From assembly GCA_965199055.1 (NCBI GenBank), contig CBDAQR010000004.1, positions 496,001 to 560,000 on the forward strand: a stretch of DNA of 64,000 nucleotides, in the 5' to 3' direction. The notes under the pieces are model-generated. The model searched no databases and was not told the origin of the DNA. It was given only the letters and a program-made list of their open reading frames with translations. How positions within the stretch are numbered: the stretch's first letter is position 1; every line of letters begins with the position of its first letter. Source of the stretch: CBDAQR01 sp965199055 (lineage in GTDB: Bacteria; Pseudomonadota; Gammaproteobacteria; Pseudomonadales; Halieaceae). This document shows positions 1 to 7,965 of the stretch, in pieces. The position numbers and the translations under genes are program-made.

Positions 1-40
1 GGGCGAGGGTTATACAAGCCAGATAGACACGGTAGTTCAT
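1..40 (-). CDS. Start of a further gene of the envelope cluster (cut by window edge)
   Basis: An ATG lies at position 40 on the minus strand, preceded by a GAGGG ribosome binding site, and 13 codons (M-N-Y-R-V-Y-L-A-C-I-T-L-A) run off the window. The hydrophobic run looks like the beginning of a signal peptide or lipoprotein leader. It follows the stop of the preceding minus-strand gene by 9 nt, so the cluster continues to the left. Function cannot be judged. Confidence 0.5.
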   Translation of the reverse strand, partial: MNYRVYLACITLA

Positions 41-49
41 AGAGGCCCT

Positions 50-712
50 CTAATACTTCTCGCTAAAGAATTCGAGTAGCTGGGCACCCAGTCCGTCGCA
101 GGCCGTACCCTGTACCGGAGCAATAATCGGAATGGGGATGATAACTGCAGGCATATAGGACTGACCGCTGGCCTGGGTGCTCATGCGGCCAACTTCCTGC
201 CGGTCGCTGAAATCCCAGATCGTCGCTTCATAGTTGGCATCGTTACCCCAGGTGCCGAAGCCGAAGCAGCCGGCGCCCCCGGGGCCAATACCGCAGGTCA
301 TCGAACCGGCACCCTCGGTACGAATCGTCTCGCCATCAATCCAAACCATGTACTGCGTGCGCATGGTCTGGATCTTGTCCCTGACCGGTGGAATATCCAA
401 TAGCCTGTCGATATCCGCTGGCCGCAGGGGCGCTGTGCGGGGTTCGAACCAGGGATACAGCTCGTTCATAAAATCCAGTTCCGACATGACTTCAATGTCT
501 TTATCGGCGGACTGAATGTGGTCGCCGACGCACTCGATGAAATCTGGCTCGGTTTCGTAGTCACTGGCGTGGCGGCGGCCCAGGATCACCACGGAAGCGT
601 CACCCAAATTGGCTTCGGGTCCTTCATACAAGACCTCGTCGACTGTCGATGTGACGCAGCCTTGCAATAGCAGGCCAGTCATCAGGGCGCTTGCCGGTAC
701 TACCAGTTTCAT
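50..712 (-). CDS. Predicted outer-membrane or periplasmic lipoprotein, cluster gene 12
   Basis: A 220-residue protein with a type II signal peptide: basic start, hydrophobic core and lipobox L-L-Q-G-C with the lipidated Cys at about residue 19. The mature part has no family I recognise; it has a glycine-rich patch (about 135-153, with two Cys) and a proline/isoleucine stretch near 190-198. Its start overlaps the stop of the upstream lipoprotein gene by 4 nt (ATGA), which indicates translational coupling. The position among lipoproteins and an ExbB/VWA module suggests an envelope role; function unknown. Confidence 0.8.
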   Translation of the reverse strand: MKLVVPASALMTGLLLQGCVTSTVDEVLYEGPEANLGDASVVILGRRHASDYETEPDFIECVGDHIQSADKDIEVMSELDFMNELYPWFEPRTAPLRPADIDRLLDIPPVRDKIQTMRTQYMVWIDGETIRTEGAGSMTCGIGPGGAGCFGFGTWGNDANYEATIWDFSDRQEVGRMSTQASGQSYMPAVIIPIPIIAPVQGTACDGLGAQLLEFFSEKY

Positions 713-1455
713 TCGTCCTCCTCGTCAAAGGAATCCGTCTCTTCTGCGTCCTGGACGCTGTCGCCAGCAGACGCTTCTTCATCTTCGGCCGCTACCTCGG
801 GTGGCAGTGGTGGCCATGGATTTACACCTGTGGCCCTGGCCTGCTCCACCTGCCCCATCCACATTTTGACCTCGGGTACCTTGTCGAAGTTCATTGCAAA
901 ATTTGCGCCTGCATCGCGCAGTGCAACCACGGCAGCCAGGTTGACGGCTGCCTCTGCGCTTTGCAGAAATGCGGTGGGGGTTTTGCCATAGGAGGTCATG
1001 GTCCAGTCTGCCAGCAGCTCGCCATTGGGCGCGTAGAGCTCATAGCGGTAGCGCATCCATATCTCGAACACGTTGATCTTGGTATGGCTGGGAATGGAAT
1101 ACTGCAGCTCTGCGACGTGAGGCACCAGGATGGCGTCCACATCTTGTTCAAATACGCTGTCCACGCGACTGCGTCGCGGAATGTCATTGAGCATCACGAC
1201 GTCGTTGAACATCCCGGGAAGCAGGGTACTGTACATATCGACCTGGGCTGGGCCCGTGCGCACCAGCCAATCAGTTTCCTCCCGCGTGGTGGCCTCGTCA
1301 AAGAACTCGTGATTGCGAAAATCAGGGTCGAAGTACACACCTATGGTGTAGGGCATCTTTTGCAGTACCGGCTGCGGGAAATTACCCTCCACAACGACAT
1401 TGTTGGCGCAGGCGCTAATGAAGAGCGCGACGATAATCGTCGCCATGCGCGCCAT
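709..1455 (-). CDS. Predicted lipoprotein with acidic tail, cluster gene 11
   Basis: The start at 1455 gives a compact leader ending in lipobox F-I-S-A-C (Cys at about residue 16) and leaves a 25-nt gap to the upstream VWA gene; an in-frame ATG at 1518 would add 21 residues and overlap that gene. No clear Shine-Dalgarno marks either start, so the choice rests on the leader. The mature protein contains an alpha/beta region of the kind seen in envelope lipoproteins (segments near I-G-V-Y-F-D and A-I-L-V-P-H) and ends in a strongly acidic tail of about 30 residues. No known family recognised. It overlaps the next lipoprotein gene by 4 nt. Confidence 0.78.
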   Translation of the reverse strand: MARMATIIVALFISACANNVVVEGNFPQPVLQKMPYTIGVYFDPDFRNHEFFDEATTREETDWLVRTGPAQVDMYSTLLPGMFNDVVMLNDIPRRSRVDSVFEQDVDAILVPHVAELQYSIPSHTKINVFEIWMRYRYELYAPNGELLADWTMTSYGKTPTAFLQSAEAAVNLAAVVALRDAGANFAMNFDKVPEVKMWMGQVEQARATGVNPWPPLPPEVAAEDEEASAGDSVQDAEETDSFDEEDE

Positions 1456-1480
1456 TGGAGAGCCGATCGCCCTACCGCGG

Positions 1481-2485
1481 CTAGCGATAGTCGTTGAGTC
1501 CGACAAAGGTCCCTCCATTTCTGTGCGTGAGTTCTCTCATGAGCGTAGCAAACCGGACGCCGGTCGTCTGCAAGTGGGGTTGGCGTTGGAACTGCACTGG
1601 AAAACCCACTGCGTGGATGCGCACAAGTCGGTTGCCGTCGGCGCCGACCCGGTTAATACGATCTACGGTTTGCACCACCTGTTGGATCGAATCGCCAGTA
1701 AATTCGTCGCCAAACACGTAAATGCTGATCTTCTTGTCGGGGGCATAGAACGTCCTCACCGCCTGGGTGATGCCTTCCACTGGCGAACTATTGGAAAACA
1801 CGTTCCAGGTGCGCAGGCGGTCCATGATCACTTTGCGCCGGCCAGGGGTGTCAGGAATCCATTTGCCGCGGTAGCGTGAGAACATGTATTGGCCCATGTC
1901 ATTCATCACCTGAATGCCTTTCACTTCCGGATAAATACTGAGTGTGGCTTCAAACTCGCGCAGCATGCGATCCCAGCTATAGGAAAACATGGAGCCGGAG
2001 GTGTCGATGACGAAGATGATGTACTCGCTGTCGACGGGAATACCGCCGATGAGATTGTTCTTGCTCTGGTACTGCATGCCGAGGAGCCGTTTCATCTCGT
2101 CGCTCAGTTGCTGTTGCGCGATCGCGAGCTGACTGGTTACCACGTCATTCGAATTGGCCTGTACATTGAGGGTCTCATGTTGTGACTTCACGCTGGCCAG
2201 TTTGCCGCGCAAAATGGCAATTTGCTCTTCATGCAATGAAAGTTGCTCATGCTTGGCGTTGAGGTCGCGATTGAGTACGTGAGTTTCACCGCGCAGCTCG
2301 AACAGTTGTTCCTGCAGGGCCGCTACGCGTCCCTCAAGATTTACCGCCGAGGCTTCGATGATCTGCGGTTGCACGGTCTTGGTGATCATGAGCAGCAGAA
2401 TGATGGCGCCGAAGCCACAGCAGATTACGTCCAGGAAGGACAGACTAAATTCTTCAACTCCACGTTTCGCGCGCATCAGGGCCAA
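1481..2485 (-). CDS. Membrane-anchored VWA protein, ExbD/MotB-like topology (VWA-1)
   Basis: A 334-residue protein with one N-terminal membrane helix (about 14-34) holding S-F-L-D-V-I-C-C-G-F-G-A. A charged Asp at the start of a lone helix is the pattern of ion-channel partners such as ExbD, TolR and MotB. Residues 48-138 are a heptad-rich coiled coil. A von Willebrand A domain follows (about 150-334) with MIDAS motif D-T-S-G-S at 161-165. It overlaps the paralogous VWA gene upstream by 10 nt. Inference: it pairs with the ExbB-like protein encoded nearby, exposing a metal-dependent ligand-binding VWA domain where MotB has a peptidoglycan-binding domain. Confidence 0.85.
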   Translation of the reverse strand: MALMRAKRGVEEFSLSFLDVICCGFGAIILLLMITKTVQPQIIEASAVNLEGRVAALQEQLFELRGETHVLNRDLNAKHEQLSLHEEQIAILRGKLASVKSQHETLNVQANSNDVVTSQLAIAQQQLSDEMKRLLGMQYQSKNNLIGGIPVDSEYIIFVIDTSGSMFSYSWDRMLREFEATLSIYPEVKGIQVMNDMGQYMFSRYRGKWIPDTPGRRKVIMDRLRTWNVFSNSSPVEGITQAVRTFYAPDKKISIYVFGDEFTGDSIQQVVQTVDRINRVGADGNRLVRIHAVGFPVQFQRQPHLQTTGVRFATLMRELTHRNGGTFVGLNDYR

Positions 2486-3564
2486 TCCTTCGAGGGGCTG
2501 AGGTAGGCGCCGGCGGTCGCTTCTGCCAGTTTCCAGAACGCCGAAGCGGCAATCGGGTCGCCCTCCATTGGGAACAGTATAGTGTTCACGGGCATGGAGC
2601 GTGGCAATTGGTTCACCGCGCGTATAAACAATCGTTCGCGCTCCCGACCGCTGATGGTATTGCTGCGCGGCGCCGCGGTGCCCTGGGTCGGCAGGCCATC
2701 GGTGATCAGGAAAACGTTGTCGGGCAATGGAGACAGGTCGAGTAGAGCCAGCACTGCGTTCTCTAAACTGGTACCGTCTTGCGGTACCACCTTGCCCAGT
2801 GCCGCCACCGCCTCATCCAGTTGCTCTTTGTCTGAAACCTCCAGCCAGCTGCCCTCAGTACCTTTGAGGATCGGTTGCACTTGAGTGTTGAAGGTATAAA
2901 TCTGGTACTTGCTTGCAACGGGCAACTGCGCGCTAAGCCACTCCACGGTACCTACGGCGCGGCGCCACTTGTCGGCGTTACGCTTCACATCATCCCCCAT
3001 ATTGCGCAGGCGGATGATATTGACCAGGTCTTCCGAGAGCATACTGGCCGAAGCGTCGAGGAGTATCAGGATATTGCGACCACCCAGATTGAGCCCGGTC
3101 AGATACTGGCGATTGCCGTCGCCGATAAAGGTTCGCGCATTGACGCCACCGAAGTCATCGCTGGAGGCGCGCAGCTTCTTCACTTCTTCCTCCAGCTGCT
3201 GGATCTCGGCCTGCAGCGTCTCGATATCACTGCGATCGGTGTAGCCCTCGTTTTCAAGGCTCTCGATCAGCGCTCTGAAACTGTCAATTTCATCTGTGAT
3301 GCGCGTGGCCAGGCCCTGGGCTTCTACCATTTCGAAGTCCACTTCCGACAGGGTATTGCGCAGCTTGACCAGGCCTTCCTTGCCCTCTTTGACTTCTTCT
3401 TCGAGCAGGTTGACCTCGGAGAGCAGGTCGGAGTTGAGATCGGCGGACTCTTGCTCAATAGCATGGTCGATGATCAGAAACACCAGCACGACCGCGCCAA
3501 AGCCGCAGGACATGATGTCCAGAAAGCTGAGGTTAAAAGTAGTAAAGCTGCGCCTACGTGCCAT
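2476..3564 (-). CDS. Membrane-anchored VWA protein, ExbD/MotB-like topology (VWA-2)
   Basis: Start taken at the ATG at 3564 (M-A-R-R-R-S-F), giving 362 residues; the longer frame to 3615 lies wholly inside the upstream gene. Organisation repeats its neighbour: positive N-terminus, helix at about 12-33 with N-L-S-F-L-D-I-M-S-C-G-F-G-A, long coiled coil (about 40-135), then a VWA domain with a degenerate MIDAS D-A-S-A-S at 170-174. The two proteins are divergent paralogues, which suggests a hetero-oligomer like the ExbD2/TolR2 or MotB2 dimer of rotary channels. The start overlaps the upstream gene by 11 nt. Confidence 0.85.
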   Translation of the reverse strand: MARRRSFTTFNLSFLDIMSCGFGAVVLVFLIIDHAIEQESADLNSDLLSEVNLLEEEVKEGKEGLVKLRNTLSEVDFEMVEAQGLATRITDEIDSFRALIESLENEGYTDRSDIETLQAEIQQLEEEVKKLRASSDDFGGVNARTFIGDGNRQYLTGLNLGGRNILILLDASASMLSEDLVNIIRLRNMGDDVKRNADKWRRAVGTVEWLSAQLPVASKYQIYTFNTQVQPILKGTEGSWLEVSDKEQLDEAVAALGKVVPQDGTSLENAVLALLDLSPLPDNVFLITDGLPTQGTAAPRSNTISGRERERLFIRAVNQLPRSMPVNTILFPMEGDPIAASAFWKLAEATAGAYLSPSKDWP

Positions 3565-4798
3565 CGTCTCCGCCGGCAGTTGTGGGTTCGCGTATGAGAC
3601 GCCAACGGCTGCCATCTTCGAGTTCTACCGTATCGCCTGACTGCAGCGGCTGGTCGCCATTGGCTAGAGTGCCATTGATGCTGGGAGCGGGGCCTGAGAG
3701 GTGCCGCAGCGTCAGCGAGCCGCCCCGAATATCAATTTGGCTATGCCCGGGCTCCGTCTTTTCAGGCGGCTCCTCAGTCGTTTCCTGTGCTGCCGGCTCG
3801 GGCGTGATTGCTTTTGGCGCTGCCGCCGTCGCGCTCGCCGTTGAGGGCAGGCTGGTGACAAAGTGCAGGCCGTCGCCGTCGCAAATGCGCTCCTTGTGCT
3901 GTTCGACGCTGTTGGCAATGGCCGATGCTTCAGCCAGAGTTGCGCCTGGCAAGGCGCTCTCGATTCCCGGTAGCGCGGTGAGGGCTGGCCCCAGAACAAT
4001 CTGACCGGCTTGTTCAGAGGTGGCCCTGGCAATGCGTTGATAGTGATTGGCACATTGCTCCGCCAGAAGGCTGCGCTCAATGCGTGCGCGATGGCCGCCC
4101 AGTTCCAGATTATGCTCACGGGCGCTCTGCAATTGAGTCAGCAGGGTAGGGAGCTGATCGTAAAGGGCCTGCTCAGTCGCCGCTTTTCGGCGAGGGTCAA
4201 ACCGCGTTTGACGGATGAAAGCATCCGCGATGGCCTTTGCCATCGCTTCCTGTAATGCCAGCCAGCCAGAGCCCGGAATCGGTGTTACGCGATCCTGGTG
4301 CACCTGCTCGCCATCAAATCGCAGGCCTGTCACAAGAGCCTGGTGAAGCTGCAAATCTACGTGCCAGTTAAACGTATCTGCGCCCGTGGTCGCCAGCGCC
4401 GCCACGGCGCGATCGACGAGCCCCACTGCCGCGAACGGGCAGGCTTCAATAATGCCTAGCAACAGCGCCAACTGATCATGTTGTAAGCTGGCCGGCGCTG
4501 CCAGAACGAGCTCCTCGGGAGCATCCGCCTGTTCGTGAATACTTTGTAAGTGCGAGTGCACCAAATCGGCACTGTGCCGCGCCGGGCCAAACGCCGGCAC
4601 AATCGGATCCATGTCGAGCTGGGACCAGAAGCGGTGATTGATTTGCTGGGGGTGCAAACGCGCCTGGCCACGAGCGGCTTCGCCGAAACTATAGTTGCGG
4701 CCATCCAGCAGCGCATACCCCGGACTTTCCAGTAGGCGTTCTCCGGCTCGCCAGAGCGCCAGGGTGGCATCATTGATGTCCAGGACATGGCAGCTCAT
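3554..4798 (-). CDS. Actin/Hsp70-fold protein with C-terminal FHA-like domain
   Basis: A 414-residue, apparently cytoplasmic protein. The N-terminus has the phosphate-1-like V-L-D-I-N-D of sugar kinase/Hsp70/actin proteins; near 95-140 comes a strand-helix pattern (L-V-L-A-A-P then V-G-L-V-D-R-A-V-A-A-L) like the second half of that fold. After a helical region and a Pro/Glu/Thr linker (about 325-350), the last 60 residues look like an FHA domain (I-D-I-R-G-G, S-I-N-G, L-Q-S-G-D-T-V). Clear glycine-rich ATP-binding loops are not obvious. Lies 3 nt after the ExbB-like gene. A cytoplasmic assembly or phospho-signal reader is possible; function not known. Confidence 0.62.
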   Translation of the reverse strand: MSCHVLDINDATLALWRAGERLLESPGYALLDGRNYSFGEAARGQARLHPQQINHRFWSQLDMDPIVPAFGPARHSADLVHSHLQSIHEQADAPEELVLAAPASLQHDQLALLLGIIEACPFAAVGLVDRAVAALATTGADTFNWHVDLQLHQALVTGLRFDGEQVHQDRVTPIPGSGWLALQEAMAKAIADAFIRQTRFDPRRKAATEQALYDQLPTLLTQLQSAREHNLELGGHRARIERSLLAEQCANHYQRIARATSEQAGQIVLGPALTALPGIESALPGATLAEASAIANSVEQHKERICDGDGLHFVTSLPSTASATAAAPKAITPEPAAQETTEEPPEKTEPGHSQIDIRGGSLTLRHLSGPAPSINGTLANGDQPLQSGDTVELEDGSRWRLIREPTTAGGDDGT

Positions 4799-4801
4799 GG
4801 C

Positions 4802-5599
4802 TTAGTGCACCGCCAAATGACGCATCAGCTTTTTGTCACAGTAGCGCTGGCAACCTAACACCAGGCGTTCCTGAGACAGCTGTAGCTGGTGCAGGCAGAA
4901 CATGATAATGATGCTCAGGATCAGCGCGACAAAGGTACTGTTGAAGGCAACACCGAGGCTCGCGGTAACACCGCTGATATCACCTTCTACTGCTTCATAC
5001 GCCTGTCCCAGTGCGTCGCCGATGCCGCGCACGGTGCCGATAAATCCTACCGAGGGAATCGCCCAGGCAATGTAGCGCACCATCGACAGCTCCGATTCCA
5101 GGCGATCTGCCTCACCTTCTGTTTGCTCCTTGATAGTGCCCGCCACCGCCGGAATGCTGGAGGTGGTGGCAAAACGTTGCAAAGCTGCCAGCAGCGTGCG
5201 CGGCAATAGAAAGTCCTGGGTGTGTTCGTCGAGCGCTTCCAACGGGCGGCTGTATTCCCTGGCATCTTCGGGCAATATACTGGTCCCGTCCGGCACCTGT
5301 AGCAGTCGCTGTCCCAGCAGTTTTTGCTCGTCCATCACGCGCCTGGCTTTGTAGCCCATAATGGCCAATGCCCACAGCAGAAGAATGAAACAGGCTTCCT
5401 GCTCGAAATCCCGTACCACAACATAGAATGATCTTTTGGGCACATAATCCGCGCCGGAGGCCTGCAATTGTGCCTCGCGTTCAAGGATCGCGTCCGCATT
5501 GGGTCGAATGACGCCGACGTAGATGGCGTGCACCAGAATCACCGTGATCAGCAGGGCGAACAACTGGTAAAGAAATTCTGAAGAGAGCTTGTGCTTCAT
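4802..5599 (-). CDS. MotA/TolQ/ExbB-type ion channel subunit
   Basis: A 265-residue membrane protein with helices at about 11-31, 68-86, 174-195 and 212-238. The last two carry the family signature: P-S-V-G-F-I-G-T-V-R-G-I (182-193) and T-A-S-L-G-V-A-F-N-S-T-F-V-A-L (212-226), matching TolQ/ExbB helices that line the proton path. A cytoplasmic region of about 85 residues lies between helices 2 and 3, and a short basic tail ends the protein. It is the only channel-type gene here, next to two VWA proteins with Asp-bearing helices, so it most likely forms a pentamer around them. No tonB, exbD, tolR or OmpA-type motB is adjacent. Confidence 0.88.
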   Translation of the reverse strand: MKHKLSSEFLYQLFALLITVILVHAIYVGVIRPNADAILEREAQLQASGADYVPKRSFYVVVRDFEQEACFILLLWALAIMGYKARRVMDEQKLLGQRLLQVPDGTSILPEDAREYSRPLEALDEHTQDFLLPRTLLAALQRFATTSSIPAVAGTIKEQTEGEADRLESELSMVRYIAWAIPSVGFIGTVRGIGDALGQAYEAVEGDISGVTASLGVAFNSTFVALILSIIIMFCLHQLQLSQERLVLGCQRYCDKKLMRHLAVH

Positions 5600-5608
5600 G
5601 TTGTGATC

Positions 5609-5869
5609 CTAGATGTCGACCGGGAATGAGACCGACAGGTCTTCTGAAATTTGTTCGGAGGCGCGGTACTGAGTCGGGGATTCCGCGCTGGCTTGCGGCT
5701 CTGCAGGCGCTGCCGCCGCATCTTCCTTTTCCTGCTGAGCGGCTTCCGAGGCCGTTGGAGTTTCCTCGCGCTCAGGTTCGCTTGGCTCTTGGCCGGCAGC
5801 GGGCAGTGCTAGCAAGGCGAGCAGCAAGCTTAGCTTGCAGACCCACCTGGTTTTTCCTCGGCTTGTCAT
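5609..5869 (-). CDS. Small secreted Ala/Glu/Pro-rich protein
   Basis: The ATG at 5869 is preceded by a strong GAGGAGG, and this start is preferred over an in-frame GTG at 5911 that would overlap the upstream gene by 4 nt. The 86-residue product has a clear signal peptide (basic start, L-L-L-A-L-L-A-L-P-A-A-G, cleavage near residue 26) and a low-complexity Glu/Ala/Pro/Gln body, likely disordered, with a more ordered-looking last 20 residues. It sits 9 nt before the ExbB-like gene. No family recognised; a periplasmic linker or accessory peptide is possible. Confidence 0.65.
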   Translation of the reverse strand: MTSRGKTRWVCKLSLLLALLALPAAGQEPSEPEREETPTASEAAQQEKEDAAAAPAEPQASAESPTQYRASEQISEDLSVSFPVDI

Positions 5870-5907
5870 GGTGCCTCCTCGGCTCTTCACGACGGCAGTT
5901 CCGTTTC

Positions 5908-7965
5908 TCACTGAGCTTCTTCGGCGTAGCGCGCTATCCGGAATCCTACGTCATCACGCCCGTCTTTCCCATAATCTCGGCATGACAGCCGTAATTCGGT
6001 AACGGTTCCCAGCGCCCAGCTGGCGCCGCGGATGACGTAGTTTCTGCCTTGCTGGGCGCCCAGGGGGTCGACAACCGGAATACCGCTGCTGCTGGGCAAG
6101 CTGTAAACATCGTGCACCCACTCGGCGGCGTTGCCGCCCATGTCATGGAGCCCGCGGTGACTGGCCGGGAAGGAGCCCGTGGGTGCCGATACGATGTGGC
6201 CATCGCTGTAGTTCTGTACCGTGCGGCCAGTGATGTAGGCGCTGGTGGTATCGGCGTAGTTCTCGAGCACTTCCGGTGGCGGGAAGCGACGACCCCAGGG
6301 GAACTTCAGCAGCTCACCGCCTTTGGTGCGCGCGGCCCAGGCCCATTCTGCCTCGCTGGGTAAGCGATAACCGTGGGAATTCACGTCAAAACCCACTACC
6401 TCGCCATTCTCTACGCGGTAGAACAGGGGCAAGCCCTCCTGCGCGCTGAGCCAGTTGCAGTAAAGTGCCGCGTCTTTCCAACTGACCATTACTACCGGCT
6501 GGGTCTCACGGTTCAGACTATTGCTCTCGACGGAGCCGGAACTGTGCTCCTTGCGATATTTGCGGAATTCCTGGTTCGTCACCTCGTGGGTGCCGAGGTA
6601 AAACATGCGGGTGAGCGATACCGGGTGCAGCACTTCGTTCGCCTTGCGACCCGGTTCACGCCGGCTGGCGCCCATCGTAAAGTCCCCGGGGGTAAACAGG
6701 CGTAGCTTCTGGCCTGCCGGGCTGGTGATTTCTGGTTTCAGTTCCGCCAGCTTGGCCTCTTTCTCGGTGAGCAGACGCACTGGAATCGCCTGGCTGATGC
6801 CTGGGCGCGGCGTAAAGCGCTGCCGATAGCTGCGATAACCTTCGAGTTGAACGACCAGTGTCTGTTCAAAGGAGGGCAGGCTCAGGGTTTGGCTGCCGTA
6901 ACCCTGGGATTTGCCGTTCACCAGAATCTCGGCCCCCTTTGGTTCGACATCCACAAACACGTCTCCCAGTAGGGCCTTCAAGCGCAGGTTCATGTCACGC
7001 TCTTCTTCGGGCTCCAATTCAACGCTGCGTACCGCGCGGGTGTAACCGGGCTTGAATACGACGACCTGATGCTTGCCGTCGGGCTCCAGGCTGAGTTCTA
7101 GCGGTGTTTGTCCTCGATATTCGCCGTCCACCGTTACATTGGCGCCGCTCGGTTGGCTGCTGAGCTGGAGAATGCCGTCGGCAGGTTCAAGGCGAATGGG
7201 CTCCAGGTTCTGGTGGACGCCGGCGCTGACGCTCAAGCTTTGCTGCCAGCTGCGGTAGCGGGGCATCTCCAGGGCGATCTGGTGTTCCCCTTGCAGAATT
7301 TCAAGCATCGCGGGGGTTTCTGCGACCGCTTCGCCGTCGACATAGACCGTCGCGCCAACCGGGATGCTGGAAATGGCAATGTTGGCCCAGGCGGGCTCCA
7401 GCTCGATTTCGAAGCTTTGGGCCTGTTCCATCCCGGTTACTTCAATCACCGCCCGATGCGGCAGGTATCGCTCTGCCAGCACCCGTAGCTGCCTTTCGCC
7501 GGCGGCAACGGGCTTATCGACTATGGGGGTGACCCCCAACTCGATTTCGTCGACGACGACAGTGGCGCCCTCGGGAACGGTAGTAAAAGTCAGCAGGCCT
7601 GGCAGCCGCTCCAGCTCCAGGTGATAGGTTTGTGATTCGGCCTCGGTGACTGTTAGAGTTTGCTGTAACGGGTAATGACCGGCAGCAGTTGCCGCGAGTT
7701 CATAGTCACCACTGCGCAACAGATAGCGCTCGCCCAGTTGCAGCTGCAGGCCTCCCTCGATTTCGAGTTCAGCGTAGGGTGGCTCAAAGGTGAATAATAC
7801 GGAGCGCGCGGTAAACAGGAACCACATTGCCGCCGCGAACAGCAGCAAAACTGCTGCTAGCCCAAGCTGTAGCGGTCTCGCTTTAAACCGAGAGCGCGTG
7901 TCCTTTTCCGGCCGCGGTGTAAACGCCTGCGGTTGTATGGGCTGATTATCGTTTGCTACGGCCAT
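5908..7965 (-). CDS. Membrane-anchored PEGA-repeat protein with FGE-sulfatase-like domain
   Basis: A 685-residue protein: cytoplasmic N-terminus, one helix at about 33-52, then four or five PEGA-type beta repeats (about 62-106, 122-176, 193-246, 263-317, 334-385; each with the P-x-G-A-x-V-x-V-D-G pattern) and a C-terminal formylglycine-generating-enzyme/sulfatase-modifying-factor domain (about 420-680) with G-T-H-E-V-T-N-Q-E-F, R-L-P-S-E-A-E-W, M-G-G-N-A-A-E-W and a final V-G-F-R-I-A-R. Only one Cys (L-R-L-S-C-R-D) lies where true FGE enzymes have their catalytic pair, so oxidase activity is doubtful and a binding role more likely. Directly abuts the TPR gene upstream. Confidence 0.87.
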   Translation of the reverse strand: MAVANDNQPIQPQAFTPRPEKDTRSRFKARPLQLGLAAVLLLFAAAMWFLFTARSVLFTFEPPYAELEIEGGLQLQLGERYLLRSGDYELAATAAGHYPLQQTLTVTEAESQTYHLELERLPGLLTFTTVPEGATVVVDEIELGVTPIVDKPVAAGERQLRVLAERYLPHRAVIEVTGMEQAQSFEIELEPAWANIAISSIPVGATVYVDGEAVAETPAMLEILQGEHQIALEMPRYRSWQQSLSVSAGVHQNLEPIRLEPADGILQLSSQPSGANVTVDGEYRGQTPLELSLEPDGKHQVVVFKPGYTRAVRSVELEPEEERDMNLRLKALLGDVFVDVEPKGAEILVNGKSQGYGSQTLSLPSFEQTLVVQLEGYRSYRQRFTPRPGISQAIPVRLLTEKEAKLAELKPEITSPAGQKLRLFTPGDFTMGASRREPGRKANEVLHPVSLTRMFYLGTHEVTNQEFRKYRKEHSSGSVESNSLNRETQPVVMVSWKDAALYCNWLSAQEGLPLFYRVENGEVVGFDVNSHGYRLPSEAEWAWAARTKGGELLKFPWGRRFPPPEVLENYADTTSAYITGRTVQNYSDGHIVSAPTGSFPASHRGLHDMGGNAAEWVHDVYSLPSSSGIPVVDPLGAQQGRNYVIRGASWALGTVTELRLSCRDYGKDGRDDVGFRIARYAEEAQ

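Noticed and set aside
691..1497. 268-codon plus-strand frame opposite the lipoprotein gene
   Set aside because: Antisense shadow of a GC-rich coding region; the minus-strand frame has lipobox, coupling overlaps and operon context.
4802..5599. Zorya-type defence system (ZorA-like) as explanation of the ExbB-like gene
   Set aside because: No ZorB with peptidoglycan-binding domain and no helicase or nuclease genes; partners are VWA proteins.
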